Positions 1 through 7,335 of a DNA stretch of 14,695 nt are shown here, piece by piece. Below the pieces are notes generated by a model that saw only the letters and a list, made by a program, of their open reading frames with translations, made no database searches and was not told the origin of the DNA. Source of the stretch: an uncultured Mucispirillum sp. (GTDB lineage Bacteria > Chrysiogenota > Deferribacteres > Deferribacterales > Mucispirillaceae); assembly GCA_937890655.1 (NCBI GenBank), contig CALADT010000170.1:1-14695 (forward strand), in the 5' to 3' direction. The position numbers and the translations under genes were made by a program. The stretch's first letter is position 1. Every line of letters begins with the position of its first letter.

Positions 1-2
1 TG

Positions 3-1217
3 TTTGTTATTATATGCTATTTTATCCACATAAAGTGCTATATTATTTTTATTATTTATCCAATAGTTATAAAAATCTTCATTTGTGCCAATGTATGAAA
101 GTAAATCATGCCATGAAGATTGTGTATTAAATTTATCTTTAATAAAATTTCTTATACCGTTCATAAAGACTTCTTCACCAACAATATTTTTTGCCATATG
201 TAAAACCATTAGCCCTTTACCATAGCCCACAGATTGGTCAAGCCTGCTTTTATTATAAACAAAATCTTTTAATGGGTAACCGTCTTTATAGCCATAAGCA
301 ATATATTCGGCTAATATCCCTTTTCTATATTTTATTCTATTATCTTTTTCATAAAAATAATCAGAAAAATATGTGGTTATAGCTTCTAAAAAATTACCGT
401 CTGTCATATTGCACTCAATAGCACAGCCAAAATACTGGTGTAATATTTCATGACCTAAAGAGCGTTCTAAAACAAATGGTTTATCTATAATAGATGTGCC
501 AAAAACAGCAATACCATTCATAGCATGTCCGTATGGTCTTTTATCTTCTATAACTATAAAGCTTTTAAAAGGGAACGCTTTATTAAATAGTTTTTCATAC
601 ATTTCTATGTAATAGGCAGAGTTTTGTAGGAAAGTGTAGCTTAATTTTTCATGTTCTTTAAACATCATTGTATATATTTGTATTTTATTTTGTGTAATAG
701 TTTTTATGTCATAATTTTTTGACGCTGCTAAATATATTTCTTTAGGTAATGATGTGTATGAATATAATGAAGTTTGGTTATCAATTATAGAAAGAGATGA
801 AAAACCGTTTATAAGCCCTTTAAAATCTTTAGGCAGTGTAATATAAAGCTCCGTTTGTGAAATGTTTTCCACATTAGGTATAATACTTGAATAAATAGAT
901 ATAAAATCATTATCTATAATATCCATATACTCACTAGGTTTTTTAATATATGATAATATAACAGGGAACTTTTCGTTTACTTCCATTATATATATATTTG
1001 TTTTTTTATTATATTTTACACGGTTATCAGTATAATGGAGTTGCATATTTTTATTTAATGATAATTCAACAGTTTCTTTGCCTGATGAGGCTATTGTAAT
1101 AGTGCCTTTAAGTAGTGCATAATTATTATCAATATTTACTTTAAATGTGGCAATAGCACCATAGCTTTTAAAAGAAAACATAATAGCAAATAAAGCTATA
1201 AATAAAACTCGTTTCAT
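3..1217 (-). CDS. Secreted M1-like zinc metallopeptidase, C-terminus cut by window edge
   Basis: The frame is open for 405 codons from an ATG at 1217 to the window edge, so the C-terminus is missing. An N-terminal signal peptide is visible (MKRVLFIALFAIMF, then SYGA-IA), suggesting a periplasmic or exported protein. A long beta-rich N-terminal region precedes the catalytic core. The zinc motif HEILH lies at residues 256-260 and the likely third ligand is Glu278 in LEAITTYF, matching the M1 NEGFAxY position. The catalytic tyrosine is probably Tyr332 in YGKG, corresponding to the M1 YxKG motif. This is the gluzincin M1 arrangement. Two oddities: the Glu is 17 rather than the usual 18 residues after HExxH, and the exopeptidase motif GAMEN is replaced by HAMNG (231-235), lacking its glutamate. 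Aminopeptidase activity is therefore uncertain. The Shine-Dalgarno is weak (AGG about 6 nt upstream). It is transcribed away from ilvD. Confidence 0.8.
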   Translation of the reverse strand, partial: MKRVLFIALFAIMFSFKSYGAIATFKVNIDNNYALLKGTITIASSGKETVELSLNKNMQLHYTDNRVKYNKKTNIYIMEVNEKFPVILSYIKKPSEYMDIIDNDFISIYSSIIPNVENISQTELYITLPKDFKGLINGFSSLSIIDNQTSLYSYTSLPKEIYLAASKNYDIKTITQNKIQIYTMMFKEHEKLSYTFLQNSAYYIEMYEKLFNKAFPFKSFIVIEDKRPYGHAMNGIAVFGTSIIDKPFVLERSLGHEILHQYFGCAIECNMTDGNFLEAITTYFSDYFYEKDNRIKYRKGILAEYIAYGYKDGYPLKDFVYNKSRLDQSVGYGKGLMVLHMAKNIVGEEVFMNGIRNFIKDKFNTQSSWHDLLSYIGTNEDFYNYWINNKNNIALYVDKIAYNNK

Positions 1218-1375
1218 AACCAACCTGTATAAAATATTATTTTAGGATATATAATATATAAAATTACATATAAATCACAAGCAAAAATTTTAAAATAACT
1301 ATATTTTTCCATTATTTATAAATATTATATAAAATAGTTTAATGTAAAAATAAAAGAAATTATGATAATAAATAA

Positions 1376-1399
1376 TTTTTATAAAAATTTTTATAAAAA
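1376..1399. repeat. 24-bp perfect AT palindrome upstream of ilvD
   Basis: The spacer between the M1 peptidase gene and ilvD holds a perfect palindrome made of TTTTTATAAAAA repeated twice, centred between 1387 and 1388, about 75 nt before the ilvD start. It could be an operator, a DNA-bending site, or simply AT-rich chance. The rest of 1218-1473 is AT-rich. Promoters for both divergent genes must lie here, but I cannot pick them with confidence. Confidence 0.4.
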
Positions 1400-1473
1400 A
1401 TAATTGCTAAAATAAATATATAGTGATAGGGTAAAAGATTATTAATATATAAAAACATATAAGGGTAATAAGT

Positions 1474-3132
1474 ATGAGAAGTGATATTATAAAAGAGGGA
1501 TGTCAAAGAGCACCTAACAGAGCATTAATTTATGGCACAGGAGTTTCAAAAGATCAAATGAACGCACCATTTATTGGTATATGTTCTAGTTTTACAGATT
1601 TAATTCCTGGTCATACTGGTATGCGTATTTTGGAACGGTTTGCAGAAAAAGGTATCCATACAGGTGGTGGTCAGGCTTTTATATTTAGTGTTCCTGGAGT
1701 GTGCGACGGTATATCTATGGGTCATTCTGGTATGAGCTACTCTTTACCTAGTAGAGATGCTATTGCAGATATAATAGAATGTGTAGTAAACGCCCATGCT
1801 TTAGACGGTGTGTTATTTATAACTAACTGTGATAAAATAACCCCAGGGATGCTTATGGCAGCAGCTAGAATAAATGTTCCTTCAATATTTGTTACAGCGG
1901 GCCCTATGATGAGTGGTAATTACAGAATGCAGCGACGTGATTTTATTACAGATTCATTTGAAGCAGCATCAAAAGTAGCCACAGGGGAAATAGATGAAGA
2001 AGAAATGACTAACCTAGAAATGACAGCTTGTCCGGGGGAAGGTTCTTGTCAAGGTCTTTTTACAGCTAACACTATGGCTTGTTTAACAGAAGTTATGGGT
2101 ATGAGTATGCCAGGGTGTGCCACAGCTATGGCAGGAATGGCAAAAAAACGCCGTATAGCTTTTGATTCTGGTGTTAGGCTTGTATCATTAGTAAAAGAAG
2201 ATATAAAACCAAAAGATATTATGAACGAAAAGGCTTTTAGAAACGCTATAAAAGCAGATTTAGCCCTTGGTGGTTCTACTAATACAACATTACACTTGCC
2301 GGCTATTGCTTATGAAGCAGGTGTAAAATTAAACCTTGATTCTTTTGACGCACTTTCTAAAACAACTCCACATATAACAAGCCTTTTACCAGGTGGAAAA
2401 TATTTTATGGAAGATTTAGAGTTTGCAGGTGGTATTCCTGCTGTTATGAAATCTATGGAAAGTATATTGGAAGATAATATAACAGTAAGTGGTTTAAGTG
2501 TAAAAGAAATATGTAGCCGTGCAGAAAATTACCATGATGATATAATTCGTTCTATGGATAACCCATACCATAAAGAGGGTGGCATAGCAGTATTAAAAGG
2601 TAATATTGCCCCTGGTGGCTCTGTTATTAAACAAAGTGCTGTTATTCCTGAAATGATGGTGTTTACAGGCTTAGCAAAAACATTTAATTCAGAAGAAGAC
2701 GCTATGTCTGCTATTATGGGTGGTAAAATAAAAAATGGCGATATAGTAGTTATTCGTTATGAAGGCCCAAAAGGTGGCCCTGGAATGAGAGAGATGCTTG
2801 CCCCTACTGCTGCTATTGCAGGGCTTGGGCTAACAAAAGTGGCATTAATTACAGACGGACGTTTTTCAGGTGGCACAAGGGGGCCATGTGTAGGCCATAT
2901 ATCTCCGGAGGCTGCAGAAGGTGGTATAATAGGGCTTGTGGAAGATAACGATAAGATATCTATAAATATTCCAAATCGTTCTATTACTCTTGAAGTAAGT
3001 GATGAGGAGTTGGAAAAAAGACGTGCAAACTACAAAGCACCTGCAAAAAAAGTGGTAAGTGGTTACTTATCAAAATACGCAAAAGGTGTATCTAGTGCCA
3101 ACGAAGGTGCTATTTTTAAAAGGGATATATAA
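1474..3132 (+). CDS. ilvD: Dihydroxy-acid dehydratase
   Basis: It catalyses the third common step of branched-chain amino acid synthesis, dehydrating 2,3-dihydroxy-isovalerate and 2,3-dihydroxy-3-methylvalerate to the keto acids. At 552 aa it has normal family length. Visible signatures include VCDGISMGH (76-84), NCDKITPGM (118-126) with the metal-binding Asp120 and Lys121, CPGEGSCQG around 186-194, the GSTNTTLHLPA block and GGPGMREML. The N-terminal loop reads IPGH, as in the E. coli and Bacillus enzymes, rather than the TPCN seen in [2Fe-2S] members, so an oxygen-labile [4Fe-4S] cluster is the likelier type (inference). The start is supported by AAGGG at 1461-1465, 8 nt upstream. It is the first gene of the ilvDBNC operon, 46 nt ahead of ilvB. 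Confidence 0.97.
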   Translation: MRSDIIKEGCQRAPNRALIYGTGVSKDQMNAPFIGICSSFTDLIPGHTGMRILERFAEKGIHTGGGQAFIFSVPGVCDGISMGHSGMSYSLPSRDAIADIIECVVNAHALDGVLFITNCDKITPGMLMAAARINVPSIFVTAGPMMSGNYRMQRRDFITDSFEAASKVATGEIDEEEMTNLEMTACPGEGSCQGLFTANTMACLTEVMGMSMPGCATAMAGMAKKRRIAFDSGVRLVSLVKEDIKPKDIMNEKAFRNAIKADLALGGSTNTTLHLPAIAYEAGVKLNLDSFDALSKTTPHITSLLPGGKYFMEDLEFAGGIPAVMKSMESILEDNITVSGLSVKEICSRAENYHDDIIRSMDNPYHKEGGIAVLKGNIAPGGSVIKQSAVIPEMMVFTGLAKTFNSEEDAMSAIMGGKIKNGDIVVIRYEGPKGGPGMREMLAPTAAIAGLGLTKVALITDGRFSGGTRGPCVGHISPEAAEGGIIGLVEDNDKISINIPNRSITLEVSDEELEKRRANYKAPAKKVVSGYLSKYAKGVSSANEGAIFKRDI

Positions 3133-3178
3133 TAATTATAGAAGTAATACTTCTTGTGCATAAATATTGGAGTAAAAT

Positions 3179-4873
3179 ATGATTTGTTCAGGCGGCGAAA
3201 TAGTAATTGACTGCTTAAAACGTAACGGTGTGGAAGTAATTTTTAGCTACCCTGGAGGTTCATTAACAGGGTTTTATGATACTTTATTTGATTCAGATTT
3301 GGGGCATATTCTTCCACGTCATGAGCAGGGTGGAGCCCATGCTGCAGACGGTTATGCAAGAGCAACAGGTAAAATAGGTGTATGTATGGCAACAAGTGGC
3401 CCAGGGGCTACTAATTTAGTAACAGGTATTGGCACAGCTTATATGGATAGTGTTCCTATGCTTGTAATTACAGGCCAAGTTGTTACTAACTTAATAGGTG
3501 GGGACGCTTTTCAGGAAGCAGATATTGTAGGTATTACAAGGCCAATAGTAAAACACAGCTATTTAGTAACAGATGTGAAAGATTTAGCAAACACATTAAA
3601 CGAGGCTATCCATATTGCTACAACAGGCAGGCCGGGGCCAGTATTAATAGATATCCCAAAAGATATTTTTGCAGCAAAAACAAAGTATGAACCAAATGAT
3701 GAAATCCATTTAGCAGGTTATCACCCTAATGTGGAAGGCCACCCTATGCAGGTAAAAAAATTGCTTAAAACATTAGAAAGTGCAAAAAAACCGGTTATAT
3801 ATATTGGTGGTGGTGTAAAGGTTAGTAAAGGTGCCACAGAAGAATTAATAAAATTTGCAAATAAATTAAATTTGCCTGTAGTTTCTTCTTTTATGGGTTT
3901 AAGTGGTTACCCTGCTAATGATAAACAGTGGATAGGCTGGTTAGGAATGCACGGCAACTATGCTTCTAATATGGCAGTAACAGAATCAGACTTTATTATT
4001 GCCATAGGCACAAGGTTTACAGACCGTTCCACAGGCCGTCTTGATAGGTTTGCAAAAAATGCACGTATAGCACATGTGGATATTGACCCATCATCTATTA
4101 GTAAAACGGTGGATATAGAAATTCCTGTTGTAGGGGATTCTTATAATGTGTTACTAATGATACGTAAATATTTAGATGATTATAAATGGGATAAATGTAA
4201 AACAGAAAGAGAGCAGTGGTTTGAAACAGTAAAAAACTGGGACAGGGAAAAACCATTTTCATATACCCAAAGCGATACTATTATAAAACCACAATTTGTA
4301 ATAGAGTCATTATATAAAGTAACAGAGGGCGATGCTATTATTGCAACAGATGTAGGCCAGCACCAAATGTGGACAGGCCAGTTTTATAAATATAAATTCC
4401 CACGTCAGTTACTTTCATCAGGTGGTATGGGCACAATGGGTTATGGTTTACCGGCTGCAATGGGTGCAAAAATAGGCAGGCCGGAAAAGGAAGTTTTTTG
4501 TGTAACAGGGGACGGTGGCGTATTAATGAATATGCAGGAGCTAACAACCTGTGTTCAGTATAGGGTAGGCATAAAAACAGTTATTATTAATAATAGGTTT
4601 TTAGGTATGGTAAGACAGTGGCAGCAGTTATTTTTTAATAAAAAATATTCAGATACATGTCTTGAAGTTCAGCCGGATTTTGTAAAACTTGCAGAAGCCT
4701 ATGGTTGTGTAGGTTTAAGGGCAGAAAAACCAAGTGATGTGGAAGCTGTTTTAAGGGAATCTCTTAAAATAAAAGACAGACCTGTGGTTATGGATTTTGT
4801 ATGCGATAGGGAAGAAAATGTATATCCTATGGTGCCAGCTGGTGCATCTATTGATGAAATGATTATCAGGTAA
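3179..4873 (+). CDS. ilvB: Acetolactate synthase large (catalytic) subunit
   Basis: This ThDP- and FAD-dependent enzyme condenses pyruvate with pyruvate or 2-oxobutyrate to give 2-acetolactate or 2-aceto-2-hydroxybutyrate. The 564 aa show the full three-domain layout: an N-terminal PYR domain with the catalytic glutamate Glu49 in RHEQGGAHAADGYAR, a central FAD-binding domain (IGGGVKVSKG, GTRFTDR), and a C-terminal PP domain with the ThDP/Mg motif GDGG at 444-447 ending in Asn-Asn at 471-472 and followed by RFLGMVRQWQ. It ends in YPMVPAGAS, typical of biosynthetic acetohydroxyacid synthases rather than catabolic AlsS. GGAG at 3169-3172, 6 nt before the ATG, fixes the start. The regulatory subunit gene follows after 5 nt, so the two are translationally close. 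A short AGAAG/CTTCT inverted repeat sits in the ilvD-ilvB gap (3140-3154). Confidence 0.96.
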   Translation: MICSGGEIVIDCLKRNGVEVIFSYPGGSLTGFYDTLFDSDLGHILPRHEQGGAHAADGYARATGKIGVCMATSGPGATNLVTGIGTAYMDSVPMLVITGQVVTNLIGGDAFQEADIVGITRPIVKHSYLVTDVKDLANTLNEAIHIATTGRPGPVLIDIPKDIFAAKTKYEPNDEIHLAGYHPNVEGHPMQVKKLLKTLESAKKPVIYIGGGVKVSKGATEELIKFANKLNLPVVSSFMGLSGYPANDKQWIGWLGMHGNYASNMAVTESDFIIAIGTRFTDRSTGRLDRFAKNARIAHVDIDPSSISKTVDIEIPVVGDSYNVLLMIRKYLDDYKWDKCKTEREQWFETVKNWDREKPFSYTQSDTIIKPQFVIESLYKVTEGDAIIATDVGQHQMWTGQFYKYKFPRQLLSSGGMGTMGYGLPAAMGAKIGRPEKEVFCVTGDGGVLMNMQELTTCVQYRVGIKTVIINNRFLGMVRQWQQLFFNKKYSDTCLEVQPDFVKLAEAYGCVGLRAEKPSDVEAVLRESLKIKDRPVVMDFVCDREENVYPMVPAGASIDEMIIR

Positions 4874-4878
4874 AAGTT

Positions 4879-5397
4879 ATGGAAAAACGACATATTATAT
4901 CAATACATGTGGAAAATAAATTCGGTGTTTTAGCACGTATAGCAGGGCTTTTTTCTGGTAGAGGCTATAATATAGAAAGCCTCACAGTTAATTCTACTGA
5001 TAAGCATGATGTTTCAACAATGACTATTGTAACATATGGTGATGATAAAATTGTGGAACAGATTATAAAGCAGTTAAGAAAATTAATAAACGTGTTAAAA
5101 GTAAGGGACTTAACTTCTTATAACCATATAGAACGAGAATTAATTTTAATTAAAATATATGCTTCTCAAAAACACAGAAGTGATATATATAATATAGTTA
5201 ATACTTTTCGTGGTAATGTGGTGGATATTACACCTGAAAGTATGGTTATAGAAATAACAGGTGATAACGATAAATTACAGGCATTTGTGGACCTTGTAAG
5301 AACATACGGCATAATAGAAATGATACGTTCTGGTTCATTAGCCATAGGCAGAGGCTCAAAAGCCACAACAGATATGGAAAAACTAAAAAATAAATAA
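4879..5397 (+). CDS. ilvN: Acetolactate synthase small (regulatory) subunit
   Basis: This is the regulatory partner of IlvB, which activates the catalytic subunit and normally confers feedback inhibition by valine. At 172 aa it has the long two-domain form: an N-terminal ACT domain from about residue 5 to 75 (HIISIHVENKFGVLARIAGL, then SGRGYNI, the usual valine-binding region) and a C-terminal domain of about 80 residues (LILIKIYA through GSLAIGRG) typical of IlvN/IlvH. It starts 5 nt after the ilvB stop. The last ilvB codons carry an AGG that can serve as a weak ribosome binding site. The symbol ilvH is equally used for this family, and I cannot separate the two from sequence alone. Confidence 0.95.
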   Translation: MEKRHIISIHVENKFGVLARIAGLFSGRGYNIESLTVNSTDKHDVSTMTIVTYGDDKIVEQIIKQLRKLINVLKVRDLTSYNHIERELILIKIYASQKHRSDIYNIVNTFRGNVVDITPESMVIEITGDNDKLQAFVDLVRTYGIIEMIRSGSLAIGRGSKATTDMEKLKNK

Positions 5398-5413
5398 CAT
5401 AAAAGGGGATAAT

Positions 5414-6430
5414 ATGAAAGTATATTACGAAAAAGATGCTAATATGGGCATTATTAAAAACAAAAACATAGCAGTAGTAGGTTATGGTAGCCAAGGTTAT
5501 GGCCATTCAAACAATTTAAAAGATTCGCTTTGTAATGTGGCAGTAGCTTTAAGAAAAGAAAGTCCATCATGGCAAAAAGCTGAAAAAGCAGGCTTAAAAG
5601 TTATGACAGTTTCAGAAGCTGCAGCATGGGCAGATATTATTATGATACTAACTCCTGATGAACTTCAAGGGGATATTTATAAAAATGAAATTGCACCAAA
5701 CTTAAAATCTGGTAGTTATTTAGCATTTGCACATGGTTTTAATATCCATTTTGGTCAAATAGTTGCACCAAAAGATGTAAATGTAATTATGATAGCACCA
5801 AAAGGGCCAGGGCATTTAGTTCGTCAGCAGTATGAAATAGGCAGCGGTGTTCCTTGCTTAATAGCAGTTCATCAAGACGCAACAGGTGATTCAAAAGAAG
5901 TGGCATTAGCTTATGCAGCTGCAATAGGTGGCGCAAGAGCCGGTGTTATAGAAACAACATTTAAAGAAGAAACTGAAACAGACCTTTTTGGGGAGCAGGC
6001 AGTATTATGTGGTGGTTTAGCAAAACTTATCCAATACGGTTTTGAAACATTAACAGAAGCAGGTTATGCACCAGAAATGGCATACTTTGAATGTCTACAT
6101 GAAATGAAATTAATAGTAGATTTAATTTATGAAGGTGGCATAAAAAATATGCAGTATTCCATATCTAATACAGCAGAATACGGTGGCTTAACAAGAGGCC
6201 CAAGAGTTGTATCTCCTGCAAGTAAAGAAGAAATGAAAAAAGTATTAAGAGAAATCCAAGACGGCACATTTGCAAAAGAATGGATGCTTGAAAATAAAGT
6301 AAATGCACCACATTTCCATGCACTTTCAAATATTTCTAATAACCACCCTGTGGAAGAAGTTGGGGAAAGATTACGCAGTATGATGAGCTGGTTAGGCAAA
6401 AGCAAAATAGTAGATAAATCAAAAAACTAA
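5414..6430 (+). CDS. ilvC: Ketol-acid reductoisomerase, class I
   Basis: It carries out the Mg-dependent alkyl migration and NAD(P)H reduction of acetolactate and acetohydroxybutyrate, the second step of the pathway. The 338 aa match the short class I form. The Rossmann motif GYGSQGYGH is at 23-31. The cofactor loop keeps Arg47, Ser50 and Ser52, the pattern associated with NADPH preference. His107 lies in AHGFN. The metal-binding residues are Asp190 and Glu194 (TDLFGEQ), with Glu226 and Glu230 in the knotted C-terminal domain and Ser251 as the expected substrate contact. AGGGG at 5404-5408, 6 nt before the ATG, gives one of the strongest ribosome binding sites in the window. It is the last gene of the operon and is followed at once by a long hairpin. 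Confidence 0.97.
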   Translation: MKVYYEKDANMGIIKNKNIAVVGYGSQGYGHSNNLKDSLCNVAVALRKESPSWQKAEKAGLKVMTVSEAAAWADIIMILTPDELQGDIYKNEIAPNLKSGSYLAFAHGFNIHFGQIVAPKDVNVIMIAPKGPGHLVRQQYEIGSGVPCLIAVHQDATGDSKEVALAYAAAIGGARAGVIETTFKEETETDLFGEQAVLCGGLAKLIQYGFETLTEAGYAPEMAYFECLHEMKLIVDLIYEGGIKNMQYSISNTAEYGGLTRGPRVVSPASKEEMKKVLREIQDGTFAKEWMLENKVNAPHFHALSNISNNHPVEEVGERLRSMMSWLGKSKIVDKSKN

Positions 6431-6438
6431 AAATATTA

Positions 6439-6476
6439 ATGGGTATATGGTGGGAACAAATTCCCACTATACCCAT
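6439..6476. terminator. Long hairpin after ilvC, possibly bidirectional terminator
   Basis: A 9-bp stem ATGGGTATA/TATACCCAT, a 2-nt bulge (TG), a further 7-bp stem GTGGGAA/TTCCCAC and a CAAA loop begin 8 nt after the ilvC stop codon. In the plus direction the stem is followed by AAAACTAAT rather than a T-run, so it may act by stabilising the 3' end or with Rho. Read on the minus strand it is followed by a T-rich stretch (TAATATTTTTAGTTTTTT), a better intrinsic terminator. It may therefore also block antisense transcription from the right. Confidence 0.65.
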
Positions 6477-6582
6477 AAAACTAATATAAAAAGTTCACTA
6501 TTTTTTATATTATAATGGATAAAAATTACCATACAGATTAGTAATTTTTATAATATATATTAATAAATATATAAAACGATTA

Positions 6583-6857
6583 TTATTTACTAATCAACCA
6601 TAATAAAATCATATAAAATTATCACATCAAGCGTATGTTAATTCTGAGCGAATAGCGAAGAATCTCTTGACGGTTATATATTTTTAGTCTACTCTGCGTT
6701 GGTTTAAAATTTTATTCAGTCATTTACTATCTTGTAAACTCCTTTCATAAAATTTTAAATCCGTCTTGATTAGCCAAAAAATCTTATAACCTTTTATGTG
6801 TGTATATCTTTTTTACAACTATTTTTAAGAGATTCTTCGTTTCACTCAAGAATTGAC
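6583..6857. repeat. IR-flanked intergenic repeat, copy 1 (MITE-like)
   Basis: This is the first of two direct copies, offset by about 335 bp. About 52 bp of AT-rich sequence shared with copy 2 come first. An inverted repeat then bounds the element: left arm 6635-6667, containing GAGCGAATAGCGAAGAATCT, and right arm 6827-6857, starting AAGAGATTCTTCG. The arms share 12 perfect inner bases (GAAGAATCTCTT) and pair imperfectly beyond. Between them, 6693-6817 is identical to copy 2 over 125 bp. No coding frame of note is present. It could be a non-autonomous mobile element or a structured RNA/DNA element. The arms resemble an intergenic motif I recall from other bacterial genomes, which a database search would have to confirm. 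Confidence 0.8.
6701..6762. repeat. Hairpin in core of repeat copy 1
   Basis: The arms GGTTTAAAATTTTAT (6701-6715) and ATAAAATTTTAAATCC (6747-6762) pair over 15 bp with one bulged base. They enclose a roughly 30-nt loop that holds a smaller TTTAC/GTAAA stem. The same structure recurs in copy 2 at 7035-7096. Confidence 0.7.
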
Positions 6858-6917
6858 GTTGTTGTAACGTGGGTTATTTGTTGCAAGTAATTATATTGAT
6901 ATAGGATTTAAGGTTTT

Positions 6918-7190
6918 TTATTTACTAACAAATCATAATAAAATCATATAAAATTATCACGTCAAAAGTATGTCAATTCTGAGCGAATAGCGAAGAATCT
7001 CTTTATAATTATATTTTTTAGTCTATTCTGCGTTGGTTTAAAATTTTATTCAGTCATTTACTATCTTGTAAACTCCTTTCATAAAATTTTAAATCCGTCT
7101 TGATTAGCCAAAAAATCTTATAACCTTTTATGTGTGTATATCTTTTTTACACCTATTTTTTAAGAGATTCTTTATTTTACTTAGAATGAT
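6918..7190. repeat. IR-flanked intergenic repeat, copy 2 (MITE-like)
   Basis: This is the second direct copy of the unit at 6583-6857. The shared left flank starts at 6918. The left inverted-repeat arm is at 6971-7003, its central 27 or so bases identical to copy 1. The right arm at 7162-7189 is more degraded, reading TTTATTTTACTTAGAATGA where copy 1 keeps TTCGTTTCACTCAAGAATTGA. The core at 7027-7151 is identical to 6693-6817. Two single-base length differences lie outside the core, one on each side. Confidence 0.8.
7035..7096. repeat. Hairpin in core of repeat copy 2
   Basis: Identical in sequence to the hairpin at 6701-6762: 15-bp AT-rich stem with one bulge and a nested TTTAC/GTAAA stem. 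Because the whole core is identical, compensatory changes cannot be used here to decide whether the fold is selected. Confidence 0.7.
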
Positions 7191-7335
7191 ATTATTTTAT
7201 GTAGGTCAATTATTTTGAAAAGTTTATAATAAGTAAGTAATTATCAATTAATCTTATTAATTATATCTATTTATAAATAAATATTAAAATTCTTTTTATA
7301 ATTTAGCAAATAATATTTATTACACTATACCATAC

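Larger units (their letters stand above)
6431..7335. other. Gene-free region between ilvC and dxr
   Basis: I find no credible gene on either strand. From left to right it holds the ilvC terminator hairpin, a weaker 11-bp AT-rich stem-loop (6519-6551, arms ATAAAAATTAC and GTAATTTTTAT, 11-nt loop), repeat copy 1, a 60-nt unique spacer (6858-6917), repeat copy 2, and about 145 nt of AT-rich sequence beyond the 3' end of dxr. No clear GC-rich terminator for the minus-strand pyrH-dxr cluster is visible there. Confidence 0.7.

Noticed and set aside
191..382. A 63-codon plus-strand frame inside the peptidase gene
   Set aside because: It lies opposite a real gene with intact catalytic motifs on the minus strand and shows no recognisable features or ribosome binding site.
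1362..1403. Short frame (13 codons, starting Met-Ile-Ile) upstream of ilvD as a possible attenuator leader peptide
   Set aside because: It runs through the AT palindrome, has no good ribosome binding site and is not enriched for branched-chain codons beyond what AT-rich sequence gives; no terminator/antiterminator pair follows.
5246..5506. Minus-strand 86-codon frame across the ilvN/ilvC junction
   Set aside because: It is antisense to two well-supported genes with strong ribosome binding sites and known motifs; it is a shadow frame.
6717..6749. A 10-codon minus-strand frame in the repeat core (MKGVYKIVND), recalling the start of GIY-YIG proteins
   Set aside because: It stops after ten codons in both copies and lies within the hairpin; the resemblance is too short to support a gene or gene remnant.
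6583..7190. CRISPR array
   Set aside because: There are only two long copies (about 273 bp) with one 60-nt spacer and internal inverted repeats, not short regularly spaced repeats, and no cas genes are present.
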